Shown here piece after piece: positions 41,890-53,176 of a stretch of 64,000 nt of DNA. The DNA is taken from assembly GCA_907163375.1 (NCBI GenBank), contig CAJQUW010003229.1, forward strand, positions 21,615-85,614, given 5' to 3'. The DNA is from Prostheceraeus crozeri (Eukaryota; Platyhelminthes; Polycladida; Euryleptidae). Numbering within the stretch: the stretch's first letter is position 1; each line of letters starts with the position of its first letter. The notes under the pieces were generated by a model. The model did no database searches. It was not told the origin of the DNA and saw only the letters and a program-made list of their open reading frames with translations. The position numbers were made by a program, and so were the translations under genes.

Positions 41890-42810
41890 TCGAATTAAAG
41901 GCTTAATAATATGTGTGGCCACCACACTTCTGGATGCATTGTTGCAACCGGTTCAGGAGACTGTTCAGGAGGTCTTGGATGACAGGTTGAGGTATCATGC
42001 TCCACTCATCTAGTAGTCGCTGCGCAAGTGTTCTCAAATCTGTCGGAGGATTTGGCTGATTTTCGTAATAGAGTCGGCACACATCTCCCATTACGTCCCA
42101 CAGGTGTTCAATTGGAGACAAGACTGGACTGGACTGCATGCAGGCCATTACAACACTTCAACAGACGATTGCTCCAACGTCTCCGTAACGATGCGTGAAA
42201 CGTGAGGTCGAGTGTCATCCTGCTGGAGATCATGCTCGTGGATGGTAGGAATGACTACGGGACTGATTATCTGAGACACATGTCACAGCGACTGTTCTCC
42301 CGTTCCTCCATATTCCACCCCAAATCATCACAGACTCGCCATGATGCCTATCGTGCTAACAAACGCCGAGCTCATTGCCATTCGCCGAGCTCTCACTCGT
42401 CCATCGGCAAAATCAAGGCAAAATCGGCTTTCGTCTGTCCACAGAACTCTATCCCATTCTGAACTTCAACTCAGATGATCAACACACCACTGCTTCCGAT
42501 GACGCTTGCGAGTTGGAGACAAAAGAATCCGCTGAGCAGGTCGACGCACAGGAAGTCCAGCCGTCACAGCACTTCTTGTGGCCGTTCGCACATTGGAGAT
42601 GCCGCATGCACGTTCCCATTCTCTAGAGAGGCGAGAGACTAGAGAAAATTATGTTCCTATTTATCTTCACTACCAATTTGTTGATTTCAAGTGCGGTCGC
42701 CCGCTTCCCTGTCTACGTCAAACGTGCCCGTATAACCGATAGCGATTCCACCAGCGTTCAACCGTTGATTTTGACACGTTGAGTGTAGATGCAGTCCAAA
42801 GTAATGGGCA
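41890..42810 (-). mobile_element. Tc1/mariner-like transposon remnant (transposase pseudogene)
   Basis: On the minus strand the N-terminal helix-turn-helix shows as VSKSTVERWWNRYRLYGHV and GSGRP near 42690-42770. WDRVLWTDESRFCL (first catalytic Asp) is near 42440, DLQQDDTRPHVSR (second Asp) near 42220, and SPIEHLWDVMGDVCR (last acidic residue) at 42060-42120. It ends LLNRLQQCIQKCGGHTYY at 41903. These are in different frames with several stops, for example between the DESRF block and the middle Asp, so it is dead. No inverted ends were identified. Its 5' side abuts the truncated terminal repeat of element C. Confidence 0.8.
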
Positions 42811-42819
42811 AAAGACCGT

Positions 42820-43260
42820 TCCAGGACACCATAAAATTCAAAAAATAGTATCTTTAAAAACGACATAAATTCATGAATTTGAACCCTTTTTCAGGTTTTT
42901 AAGACCTAAATAAATGAATTTAGTCCATTCAAAAAGTACCATTTTCAAAAAATGGTACTTTTTAAAAACGACATAAATTCATGAATTTGAACCCTTTTTC
43001 AGGTTATGAAGAAAAAACCGTTTTTAAAAATACCCAATTTTTCAAATTTTTCAAAATCTCAAAATTTGAGAATTACAATTTTTACTTCCATTAATCATGA
43101 CCGTTCCAGGACACCGAAAATCATAAAAGTTAAGAATCTCAAATTTGAGAATTACAATTTTTACCCCCCTTAAAATCATGACCGTTCCAGTATTTTAAAA
43201 AACGTCTTTTAAATCCGTTTTTCAGGTTTTTAAAATATATCATGTGACTAATAATATTTC
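42820..43260. repeat. Remnant of the left terminal repeat of element C
   Basis: Contains two copies of ACGACATAAATTCATGAATT (42861 and 42969) and about two units of the 80-bp repeat known from element B (with CATGACCGTTCCAGGACACC, 43060-43195). A stump of X1 follows (TTTCTTTAAAAGTGGAAG). The AGTAG tip and terminal hairpin are missing. Confidence 0.75.
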
Positions 43261-43393
43261 TTTAAAAGTGGAAGAAACCGCGGGGATGTATCCTTCAATA
43301 TCATATGAACGTAGTTCTACTACCCCCTCCCTTCTAATTTCTAGGGGTCCCTTCTGACTTCTAGGGGTCCCTTAAGAAATTTTATATTATAAA

Positions 43394-43852
43394 ATGAACA
43401 ACATAAGTGAGTTTTTAAAATTATATGGAACGCAAACAACTACAAATTTTGATTTAAAGAAAATTGCAAATCAATTAGGAATAAAGAATTTTCATGTTCT
43501 AATGAGAGACCAATTACAATTCCTAAAAAATAAGCCAACTGTAAATTTCATAGCAAATCTTCACACAACAGATGAAAAAGGAGTACATTGGTCTGCAGGT
43601 ATCTTTAATAAAAATCGAGATAATTACTATTTCGACCGCCCGGAGGCTGAGAACTATTGGTTCGACTCTTATGGACTTCCACCTACAAATGAGGTCAAAA
43701 AATTACTTGGCAATGGAACTTATAATACATTTCAAATTCAAAAACCGGGAACTACTTATTGTGGTCAATTATGTCTTTATGTTTTATTTAAATTACAAAA
43801 AGGGGTGCCATTTCTAAATATTATGTTAGAATTGAATAAGGGAATTGAATAA
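43394..43852 (+). CDS. Adenain-like cysteine protease, element C
   Basis: An open 152-codon frame, MNNISEFLKLYGTQTTTNFD and on. DEKGVHWSAG holds the putative catalytic His, FDSYGLPPTNEVKKLLG the acidic residue, and TTYCGQLCLYVLFKLQKGVP the Gln/Cys region, all in adenain order. An insert with RPEAENYW near residue 83 is absent from the B and A copies. It probably processes capsid and core proteins during maturation. The short length (adenain is about 200 residues) is normal for Polinton proteases. It converges on the integrase. Confidence 0.8.
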   Translation: MNNISEFLKLYGTQTTTNFDLKKIANQLGIKNFHVLMRDQLQFLKNKPTVNFIANLHTTDEKGVHWSAGIFNKNRDNYYFDRPEAENYWFDSYGLPPTNEVKKLLGNGTYNTFQIQKPGTTYCGQLCLYVLFKLQKGVPFLNIMLELNKGIE

Positions 43853-43901
43853 GGGAATTTCATTTCCGAAACGTTAGTTCCAATAATAATGATAATGATA
43901 A

Positions 43902-45211
43902 TTAAAAATCAGTTCGTTGTAATTCATTTTGATAAAATCGGCCACTGATATCTTCATCATCTAAATCTTTGATTTCGTAAGTAATCGGATAAGTTTGATT
44001 TATTTTACAAACTTCAAATATTTCTTTAGTCCAATAGCCAACGAAGCCTTTTTCAAATTTATTCTTATATTTAAATATTCTAACTCCATCTCCAATTTTA
44101 AATTTCGGCTTACGTTTCTGTAAATTCGGATTACTCTCATTCAAATTATTATTTTCGTTCGAATAATTATTCTCGAATATTTTCTTTCGGATTAAATCAG
44201 GGTCGTCAGAAGCATTCTTTGGAGTTTCTTCAATACCAGAATGAACTTTATTATTGTACTCTTCTACAACTCCTGGTAATATCTTCAACCATTTCTGATT
44301 TCTTTGCTCTTGAATTTCTTGAATAATTTATTTTTTAACGTCCGATTGAATCTTTCTATCACTACAGCTTTTCCAGCGTTTTCAGTTGAATAAACAGTTT
44401 CAAATAGTGGCTGAACGTTTCTGTTATAAAATTCCGACCCTTTATCAACAAACAATTTTTTTGGCTTTCTCTTACTTTCTTTAAAGATTTCTTCAAACGC
44501 ATATTTAACTGATAGACCACTTTTATTTTTTAAAGGCTTTACCCAAGCATATCATGTATATAAATCTATAACGGTCAATGCGTATTTATAATCTTTTTCA
44601 TTCGGCATATGAATAAGATCAGCACTCCAAATATCATCTTTATTAAATACTTTTAATTTCAATAAATATTTAGGCCTTCTGTATTCCCTATGAATTTCAG
44701 AGGCATAGGTTCGAGCGTTGCTCTCAGACAGCTTTGCTGTCGTTTCATTTAAACCCTGGCCGAATAATATTTTAGCTTGTAAAGCTTTCTTAACAAACAT
44801 TCTTTCAATTTTTTCTCTAAATGTAGGATTTTGAATACTATCTAATTCTTGAATCATCTTCTTATCAGCTGCATGTCGAGAACTTAGATCATGATTTCGA
44901 TAAGCTAAATCATGTCTATAAGCGGCGGCATCTACTCTATTTATTGGTTCTTCACCTGGTTTCGGATTATTATTCTCATCTAGTCTTATATCTAATCGAG
45001 TTCCTGGACCGGTATATGAATGACCAGGAAGATGTTTTTCTTTTGAATATTTACTCCAAATAAATCCAGGAAAGTTTTCTAATGTTTTTTGTATGTCGTT
45101 ACCTTCATAAATTTTACAATTTGAGTTTTTATTTTTGTTTAATAGATAATTTAATAAATCTAAATTAGCAATTTTTAATTTAATTAAATTTTCGGAATTT
45201 GTAGAATTCAT
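43902..45211 (-). pseudogene. PLA2 domain joined to integrase, element C (fossil)
   Basis: Start MNSTNSENLIKLKIANLD. One open frame (45211-44552) goes from PLA2 (YTGPGTRLDIR, then AAAYRHDLAYRNHD) into the integrase core (IWSADLIHMPNEKDY). The later core and the SH3/chromo-like end (KFKIGDGVRIFKYKNK, FVGYWTKEIFEV) lie at 43902-44288. Compared with element B it lacks one short insert in the N-terminal segment and one in the linker, both of mini-hairpin type. A few breaks. Confidence 0.85.
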
Positions 45212-45292
45212 TTTAAAAGATAAAATAAATGTTTTACCTAATAGAGCTTTGTTCAGAGGCTTTAGCCGATCGGACCAAAGGTCCTGAGGTTA

Positions 45293-45779
45293 TTACCTAA
45301 TCATACTAGGACTTATATATATTCCAGAACCATCTTTAGTTTCCTTAATTTCAATTAAATCATCAACATTGTGGAGAATATTTTTAAGAACTCGTTTTAA
45401 GAACTTCATCAACTAATTTTAATTTACTAATAAAATTATCTACTATTCCGTCACCCCTAGCAACTTTCTCTAACTCTCTATTATGACGTTTTTGTTCTTC
45501 TAATGCTGCCTTCTCTGATTTATTTTTATTTACTGCTTGGACAATACCAGCTGTCCCACCTGCAACACTTCCTGCTGCTGCTATGCCACCTATTATTACT
45601 GGAATTAATGGGAGAATCCCGCCATTCTTTTCTTCTTGTAATTGAATATTCTCTATCATTGGTTTACTTATGTAATACTTTTTTTTATTAATCGTAATAG
45701 TTTTAGGGGTATTTTTGTCAACAATATTACGTAATTTTAATTCAACAGTTTTATTATTATTACTTTTCGCTTGCGACAT
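45293..45779 (-). pseudogene. pX-like virion protein, element C (fossil)
   Basis: A 131-codon frame (45384-45779) begins MSQAKSNNNKTVELKLRN, has the hydrophobic Gly/Ala stretch GGILPLIPVIIGGIAAAGSV and a charged helix with KAALEEQKRHNRELEKVARG. The conserved tail with DGSGIYISPSM follows, to 45293. Function as in element B: a likely core or membrane-active virion component, by analogy with adenovirus pX. The GGACCAAAGGTCC mini-hairpin lies just after the stop. Confidence 0.6.
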
Positions 45780-45925
45780 TTTTAATAAAAAAATTTTAAG
45801 TTATCACAAATTTTAATCTATTCTAGTTATGAATAAATTTTAAATTAGGAATTTTTAATCTATTCTAGTTACAAAAAAATTTTATTACTAATTACTAAAA
45901 AAATTTAAGTTAACAAAAATTTTAA

Positions 45926-47261
45926 TTAACTTATCCTAGCCATCTTTCCATTAAGAATTTCAATAGAATATTTTACATCTTCTAGCAATAAACCATAAGC
46001 CATCAATGAAGTTGTGGAATCTTTCTTTTCAATATTAATTGTTACATCACAACCAGTCTTGATAATATCTTCAGATTGTGCACTTAAATCGAAACAGAAA
46101 ACAGGATATAAATGTCTCCAATCTCCAGGAGTTAATTGTGGTTCAACTCCAAATTCTATACAAAGATTTCGATAAGAATCATATCCTTCCATAAATTGAT
46201 TATTGGTATCATCGAATCTTAATGGATCAATTGGATATCAGGTTTGATTTAATGAAACTTGTAAACTTCGAATTGTATTAATATGAAAAAGATTGTTGTT
46301 CTTATCAAAACTTGGAGAATTATTTCTTTGAAAAGTTAGTAATAAATATCTTGGAGTATTCGCAGTTCTAGTAAAATGCCAGTTAAATCTTTGTTCGGAA
46401 AAAGTTACTGAACTAGCAGTACGCTTTAGAAAATTTACTGGAATTGGTTTGTTAGTATTTAATTTTTTTTGCAATGGCTGTTTAAATCTTTAAACTAGGA
46501 GTAATATGCTTAATCCACCATTCAAGTCTATCAATTTTTAAATATGCTTTTTTTCCAGTCTTACCAAAAAAGATTAATTCATTATTTGCTGTACGATGAA
46601 TTATTAATTTAGATTTTAATTGATATGATATTTTATCATAATCTAAATATCCGAATAATGGAGACAATGACCAATTTACTGTTTGCTTACTTTTCTTGTT
46701 AAATTCACGTCTTTCTTTATATGCAGTATTATTTGTTTTATTTAAATGTTTTGCAATATTTTCTACATCTTTCGCAATTCCTGCTGCATCTGTTCAAGCG
46801 TGAGTTAAATCATCTATAATTATACCATCATTAGTATCAGGAAACCAACCTTCGATTTCATACTTTTTATTATTTTCACCAATTGTTACAAATCTAAGCA
46901 TTGTATCAATTACACCTGGAGAATCACTTATTGTTTCTATATTTTGAGTTGCAACATCTAAACGCATTTGTGTAAATAATCTTGGAAAAAAATTATTCTC
47001 TAGTGCAATATTATCGGTTTCTGGTAATGGTGTTGTAAAATTGGCATCACTATACAAAGAATATTCACAGTGTAAAAATGAATCAGGTAGATATATATAA
47101 CTCTGCTAATTATCAACTTCAAAAATTAAATCACCTCCAGTATTTACTCTACTGGAAGATCCGGGATTCATAGCAATTTTTATACAGTCATTCTTTTTTT
47201 GATTGCAACTGACGAACGGAGGATCGTCTAATCTAAATTTATTTTCGATAAGCGAAGACAT
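45926..47261 (-). pseudogene. Major capsid protein, double jelly-roll type, element C (fossil)
   Basis: Near-identical to element B's capsid protein. N-terminal opening with the NPGSSSRVNTGG region near 47150, middle strand KLIIHRTANNELIFFGKTG, and C-terminal signature YPVFCFDLSAQSEDII, then TINIEKKDSTTSLMAYGLL and SIEILNGKMARIS. It is broken in a few places. It lies between the pX-like and pVI-like genes, the usual virion cluster. Confidence 0.75.
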
Positions 47262-47385
47262 TTTTATAAAAAATAATTTGACTTTTTGTTTTTCTCACAC
47301 ACAGAAAAGATTCTGCTAAAATAATTTTACTAAAAAAATTTTGCTAAAAAATATATATTTTAGAATTTTACTAAAAAACATAATT

Positions 47386-47916
47386 TTAGAATTTTGCTAG
47401 ACCAGCTCCGCTACAGCTTTGCTGGTTAAACCGAAGGTTGCTGCTCACGCCATTTCCTCTTATTTCTTCAATTGAACGTTTTATGGCTACGCCTGATTTC
47501 TTCTTATGTTTACTATCAGACGGAGCTCCGCTCCTCAAGGTTTCCCCAACAGCTATGTTAGCAATTTTATTTTTTGTTTCCTCTGAAAGTTTTTTTAAAT
47601 TTTTTAGTTCTTCGGAATCATTCCTAAGTTTACGAATAGCTTCTAGTTGTTTTAATTCGTTTTAAGACTTGACAGCATTTGATATTGCACTAGCTGTACT
47701 ACCTATAGCAGCTGCTCCTTTTGCAGCAGATGTAATCAAATCTTTATTATTTTTAATTAAGTTAACGATACTTCCAATACCAGAGAAGATGCCAGCTCCT
47801 TCCGTGTGAACTGTTTCTCTATTATCATAATGATAAACAAGATTCATACGTGGTTCATGAGCAATTCTTTGATTTGAAGCAAAATGTTTAAGATTGTGTT
47901 TATAAATTATAGGCAT
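47386..47916 (-). pseudogene. pVI-like minor virion protein, element C (fossil)
   Basis: Starts MPIIYKHNLKHFASNQRIAH and carries the GAGIFSGIGSIVNLI amphipathic segment. Differs from the element B protein at very few places by eye. One break. See the element B entry for the role. Confidence 0.5.
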
Positions 47917-48076
47917 TTTTAGGATTAAATTTGACTTTTGGGAAAAAATATTTACGTTAATATTTGCGCTAAGATTTACGTTTAGGATTGGTTAGTAACC
48001 TGAGGACCTTTGGTCCGATCGGCTAAAGCCTCGAGGAGCTTCGCTCCGATAGGTTAGAAACCCAAGACTTCGTCGA

Positions 48077-48855
48077 TCAAGATTTACGTTTGTGAATGGA
48101 CAACAACTTCGAGATAACTTTATTAATTGACTGTTGCACTTTATCTATTGCGTCAAGTAACGTGTGATGTACTTTAATTTCTTTTCTATTAACTTACATT
48201 TTCTGCTGATTAATCTTCAACGCCGTTTTAAGTTCATTTAACTTAATTTTAAGAACATCTAATTGTCTTTTAACAGAATCTAACTGTTCTTTATTTTCTT
48301 TAGAGTTTTCTTGTAAATTTTTCTTTAATTCATTTTCTAAATTGATTTTAAGAGTTTTCATTTTATCAACTTTTTGATTAAGCGAGTTTACTTCATTTAT
48401 TATTCTATTCATCTTTTTCATTTGTTGAGTAATTTTAGAACTTAATTCATCAACACTTTTTTGGAATGTAGTTTGTAACTGCTTTAAATTTTTTTTAATT
48501 CTTTCAGGAAGTTTTTCTATTTCATCTTCTAAATGTTCTTTTAACATTTTCATCTGATGTTTGTTTTTAATGACTGCTGATTTTAACTTTATAGAAAGTA
48601 ATATTAAAATTTTTGACTGTTCAGAAATCATTTTAAAAAGTTTTGCTGTATCTGCTTCTAGCTCTCTATCCTTTTTATCAAGTTTTAATAATTTTTCGTT
48701 TAATGATTTTTCATTAAGTTTTAGCAACTTTAATTCATTCATCAGTGGAACCAAAACATCGTTTATATATTTTTCTTTTAAGTCATTGATTTGTGTATCA
48801 ACATATTGTTTATTTGTCAACTATATGCACCTCCACCAACATTTGGTATCATCAT
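48077..48855 (-). pseudogene. Fibre-like coiled-coil protein, element C (fossil)
   Basis: A 208-codon coiled-coil frame (48194-48820) containing LLKLDKKDRELEADTAKLFK and the NKQYVDTQINDLKEKY motif. The short 5' part with NVGGGAY lies at 48830-48855, but the 'GDVLSGPLHLS' segment of element B is missing. A few breaks. Same inferred role as in element B, a stalk or spike. Confidence 0.45.
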
Positions 48856-48988
48856 TTTTAAAACAAAAAAAAGTAATTTTTTTATATAATGAGAAAAAAA
48901 ATAAAATTTTTTCTAATAAAAATAAAAAAATAAAATTTTTTCTAATAAAAATTAAAAAAATCAATTTTTTTCTAATAAAAATAAAAAA
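48856..48988. repeat. Tandem A/T-rich repeat between divergent genes
   Basis: Three copies of TTTTTTCTAATAAAAATAAA-type units (48906-48985) separate the fibre-like gene from the divergent plus-strand gene. Element B has a single unit at 10535-10558. This is the likely shared promoter zone. Confidence 0.6.
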
Positions 48989-50412
48989 ATGGATAAAGCA
49001 AATTTAAAAAAATTATATTCGTCCGCATCATCCTGTTCTTCTTATTCGACGAGATCAACGGGATTTGAAAATAAATCTTTTGATAATAATAATAATAATA
49101 ATAATCCATGTATAGATGTTAATATTTTATTTCAATTACAAGCCGAAATATTTAGAGAACAGACTAAAGGCTTACCTTCTATAGAAACTAATTATTGTTT
49201 ATTTCCAGGTGATCCATTTATTAAATTTATGGATATAGTAAGTAAATATAATGATGTAGCTTATGTGGAATTAAATAAAGAAAATATGGTTATAATAGGT
49301 CATAATAATGTTTATGGTTTTATTAGAGCAGTATTACCAATTAGTAATACTGATTGGATAGAAACTAAAATTATCAATTATATCAATATTAAAGAATTAG
49401 TTAAAAAATTAAAATCTTTTTCAAAAGAAAAAATTAGATTATTCGTTGACGATCAAAATCAATATAACATTCACATAGAGAGTAAAAAACATAATGAAGA
49501 ATTATTATGCCAAGTTTATTATAGAGATACAATTTATAAACAAGAAACATTAGAAATGCCACAAAGATATGATGATGATACATATATAGGTTTATATTCA
49601 AATTTAAATATTAATTTATTAAAATCTTATATAAATGGTTTAGCTCAACAAGAGAAAATTTATATGTGGACTACACCTTATACTATTAACAATGACCATA
49701 ATCATAATCATAATAATTTAAAAATAATAATAATTTTAAAGAATCCAATAATGATAAACGAACCGAAGGTTCTAGGGCTTTGCCCGATCTTAGAGAATCT
49801 TATAATAATAATGATGATGATAATATAAATGATGATTCTGAAACATCTGAAAAAGGTGTAAATGGTAACAAAGATTATAAAAATATTAGTAATTATAAAA
49901 ATTTAAGTGAAGAAAAATTTATATCTCATACTGATGTACATGATATTAATACTACATATAATCAAAATTTATCTAAATTTCATTTTCTTACAATTGAAAA
50001 TAATAATGATGGTATAGTTGAAGATGCTGTTAGACAACTATGTGTCGGGTCTACAAAATTTAAATTAGGATTTACATCTAATCAATTTAAAATTTTATCA
50101 TCTTTAATAAAAACTAAAAGTGATTCAGATTATGGTGGTGTTATTAAATTTTCCAAAAGAGATCAAAGACCAATATTTTTCTCTATTATATTATTATCAG
50201 ATAAAAGATGTAATTTAGAATTAGATATTCCAATAAGAGAATGGTATCCTATCAGGGAATGGCATCCTATACCAAAAAGTGTAATTTATGATGTTGAAGA
50301 AACAATTTATGATGATGATGAAGAATCAATTGATGATGATGATGAAGAATCAATAGTTATTGAAAATATATTTAAATTATCTTTTGATAAAACGTTATAT
50401 GATAAAACTTAA
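48989..50412 (+). pseudogene. Plus-strand gene of unknown role, possibly clamp-like, element C (fossil)
   Basis: Two long frames cover it (48989-49828 and 49780-50412). N-terminal Ser/Asn-rich leader, then PSIETNYCLFPGDPFIKFMD, ENMVIIGHNNVYGFIRAV and LPISNTDWIETKIINYINIK. The linker is rich in Asn, His and Asp and carries the mini-hairpin GAACCGAAGGTTCTAGGGC. The second half is FHFLTIENNNDG, FKLGFTSNQFKILSSLIK and GGVIKFSKRDQRPIFFSII. The tail is acidic, with DDDEESIDDDDEESI. The two-part beta-rich build recalls sliding clamps. This is weak inference. No enzyme motif is seen. Confidence 0.45.
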
Positions 50413-50573
50413 TATGATAAAACTTAATATGATAAAACTTAATATGATAAAGAAAATAAAATAACTAAAGAACGTGAAATATATAATAATATATAATAAC
50501 TCTCAAGACCTTGTTATTAGAATGTTTATATCTAAAATTAAAACACAATTTTTTTCTTTAAAAAATAAAAAAA

Positions 50574-53176
50574 TGGAAAATACCAAGTTTTATTGTAACT
50601 TATGTAAAAAAAAGTTGCAAACAAAAAGAAGTTATCAATCTCATTTAAATAGTAAAATGCATTTACAAAATGTAGATCGAGTTGATGAAGGAAATATATT
50701 AAAATTAAATAGTTATAAAAACTATCTAGAAACATTGCCTACTGATATAAAAATTAAAAAAATGTTTGATGATTATTCACATTCGGAATATAAAAAAGTT
50801 TTTAATAGTGAAGATGAACATGTACGAACCGAAGGTTCTAGGGCTTGGCCCGTACCAGATAGAAGATATTTATTTAGCGATACTGATGAATTTAACGAAA
50901 TAGATGAATTAAACGAAATTAAAAAAAACAGATGAAGCTGAACGAACCGATGAAGCCGAACACGGGACATCAAAGATGTCTTCCAGGGCTTCGCCCATTA
51001 CAGATATAAAATATTTATTTAATGAATTGGTACGAACCGAAGGTTCTAGGGCTTCGCCCGTTGAACATAATGAAACCGATGAAACTTTTTCTGATATTCT
51101 AACAAACTTTTATAATATATTTAAGAAATCTTTCAAATGTTATATGAATGTAGAAGTACTTTATACAAAAAATGGACCTGATGGAATTCCTGAAGAAATA
51201 ATACAAGGACATTTTACAAATTCGCAAGAAATTCATAATGTAAATGATATACAACCCATATTTGAACAAATGATACTTAAATTAGAAAATTGTATAATTG
51301 AAGCCAAGTTACGTGGATCTGGTTGGAGATTTGTTAAAATACTATCTAAGAAAATAGTAATTGATAAATATAAAAATAATACTGGTGGTAGTTATGTTCC
51401 TTTGCCTTTCAGTTCACCACAAATAATCAACATAAAAAATGAAGATGATTATTGTTTTCTGTGGAGTATTATAGCACATTTACATCCTGCAAAATATCAC
51501 AAAGAAAGACTAAGTCATTACAATAAAGAAGAATACATAAATGAATTTGATCTCTCTGATGGCTTAGATGAATTTCCATATGATTATAATAGGTTAAAAA
51601 AGTTTCATAAAAAGAATAAAAATTTAATAGAAGTAAATGTGAATTATGTTTCTATTGGTAAAATTACTCCACTTTACTCAGATTCAAAAAAATTTTATTT
51701 GAATAATAAAAATTTATGTCAATCAGAAATAGTATATAATGATAGAGGAAATTACATGCATCATAATATTTTTTACCAAGGATATATAATATGTACTGAA
51801 AAATTTCAAATTGTTAAAACACTATCACCAATAATGATTAATCATAATAATTATAAAGGACGTAATTATAATTATGATTATGATTCCGATTATTTATCTT
51901 TATCTTTAGAATATCAACAAAAATTACAAAATTTAAATGAAATTTTACAAAAATGTAAAACAGATTATCAACAACAAACAAGAATATTACTACAAGAATA
52001 TCACCATAAATATCAAAATAAGATAGAAACGATTCAAAAATTAAATGAAGAAAATAATGAAGAAAATGAAACCAATCAAAAAATAAATGAATCTTTAAAA
52101 AAATGTCTACAACAATATAAAGAACAATATGATAAAGAATATGAACAACAGCTACAAATATTAAATCAAAATTTTCATCGAAATACATTTAATCTTGCAA
52201 AAGAAATTGATGAAACACATGAAATATATAAAGATAAATTTGAAAAATTAAAACAAACAAAGCAACCAGCACAAGCGAATATATTATATTATCAGGGTCA
52301 TTTTATATTGTGTAAAGATGTTTCTATATTTACAAAAACTTCAGATAATACAAATTCTCCTTGTCTTCAATGTATGACAAGTTTTAGAACTAAAGAAGAA
52401 ATGAATAGACATTTGGAGAATTGTCAACAAAACGAAGCAGTTGAAAATACTTTTCCTAAAGATGATTATTTAGAATACAATAAATGGTATTTTAAAAATA
52501 AAGTACCCTTTACAATATATTGTGATTTCAAAGCATATAATGTTAATATGACACAAAATCACGAGACATCGGAGATGTCTTCCAGGGTTTCACCCGATTC
52601 TGAAAATGATAATTATGAAAATGATAATTATGAAAAAAGTGCAGCTGAACAAAGTAAAGAAAAATATTTATTTGAACAAAAACCATTATTTTGGGGAATG
52701 CACATTCATTCAAATTATCCTGAATTATTTAAATCAGAATATTATCAATACTATGGTGAAGATAGTTCAGAAATGTTTACAAAGAAAGTAGAAGAATTAC
52801 AAGGACGTTTTTCACAATTGCTTGAAACAAATATTCCAATGATGCCATTAACAGAAAAAGAAAAATTAAATTTTATTAATGAAACAAAATGTTATTACTG
52901 TGGAAAAGAATTTACAAAAAATTATAAAAATGGCAGAGGTAGATATCTTGATAAGGTAAAAGATCATGATCATCTAAATGGATTATATAGAGGTGCAGCA
53001 CATAATTCTTGTAATCTTAATGCTAATAAATTTAAATATAACTTTGTTCCTTTATATTTCTACAATGGTTCTAAATATCATTTCCATCTAGTAATGAAAG
53101 ATTTATTTTCATCTGAAAAATTACAACAGCAACAAATAAATGTACTATGTAAAACAGAAGAAGAATATTTTTCAAT
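50574..53176 (+). pseudogene. polB: Family B DNA polymerase, type 2, N-terminal part, element C (fossil)
   Basis: Opens with a C2H2 finger (FYCNLCKKKLQTKRSYQSHL). The long frame from 50976 carries GSYVPLPFSSPQIINIKNED, a 130-residue coiled-coil insert (51860-52260) absent from element A, a second C2H2-like knuckle (PCLQCMTSFRTKEEMNRHLE), the exonuclease-like strand FTIYCDFKAYNV near 52510, and an endonuclease VII-like HNH unit (CYYCGKEF near 52895, then DHDHLNGLYRGAAHNSCN). FYNGSKYHFHLVM follows. The gene stops at 53176 where the Penelope-like array begins. At least four mini-hairpins lie in frame, encoding RTEGSRA(S/W)P or similar. Confidence 0.8.

Larger units (their letters stand above)
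42811..53176. mobile_element. Polinton 'element C', incomplete (fossil)
   Basis: Its left terminal repeat is cut short. It then has protease (+), PLA2-integrase (-), pX-like (-), capsid protein (-), pVI-like (-), fibre-like (-), unknown gene (+), and type 2 polymerase (+), in that order. At 53176 it is interrupted by the Penelope-like array; the rest lies outside the window. From protease to the unknown plus-strand gene it looks nearly identical to element B. It has roughly ten breaks. Confidence 0.88.
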
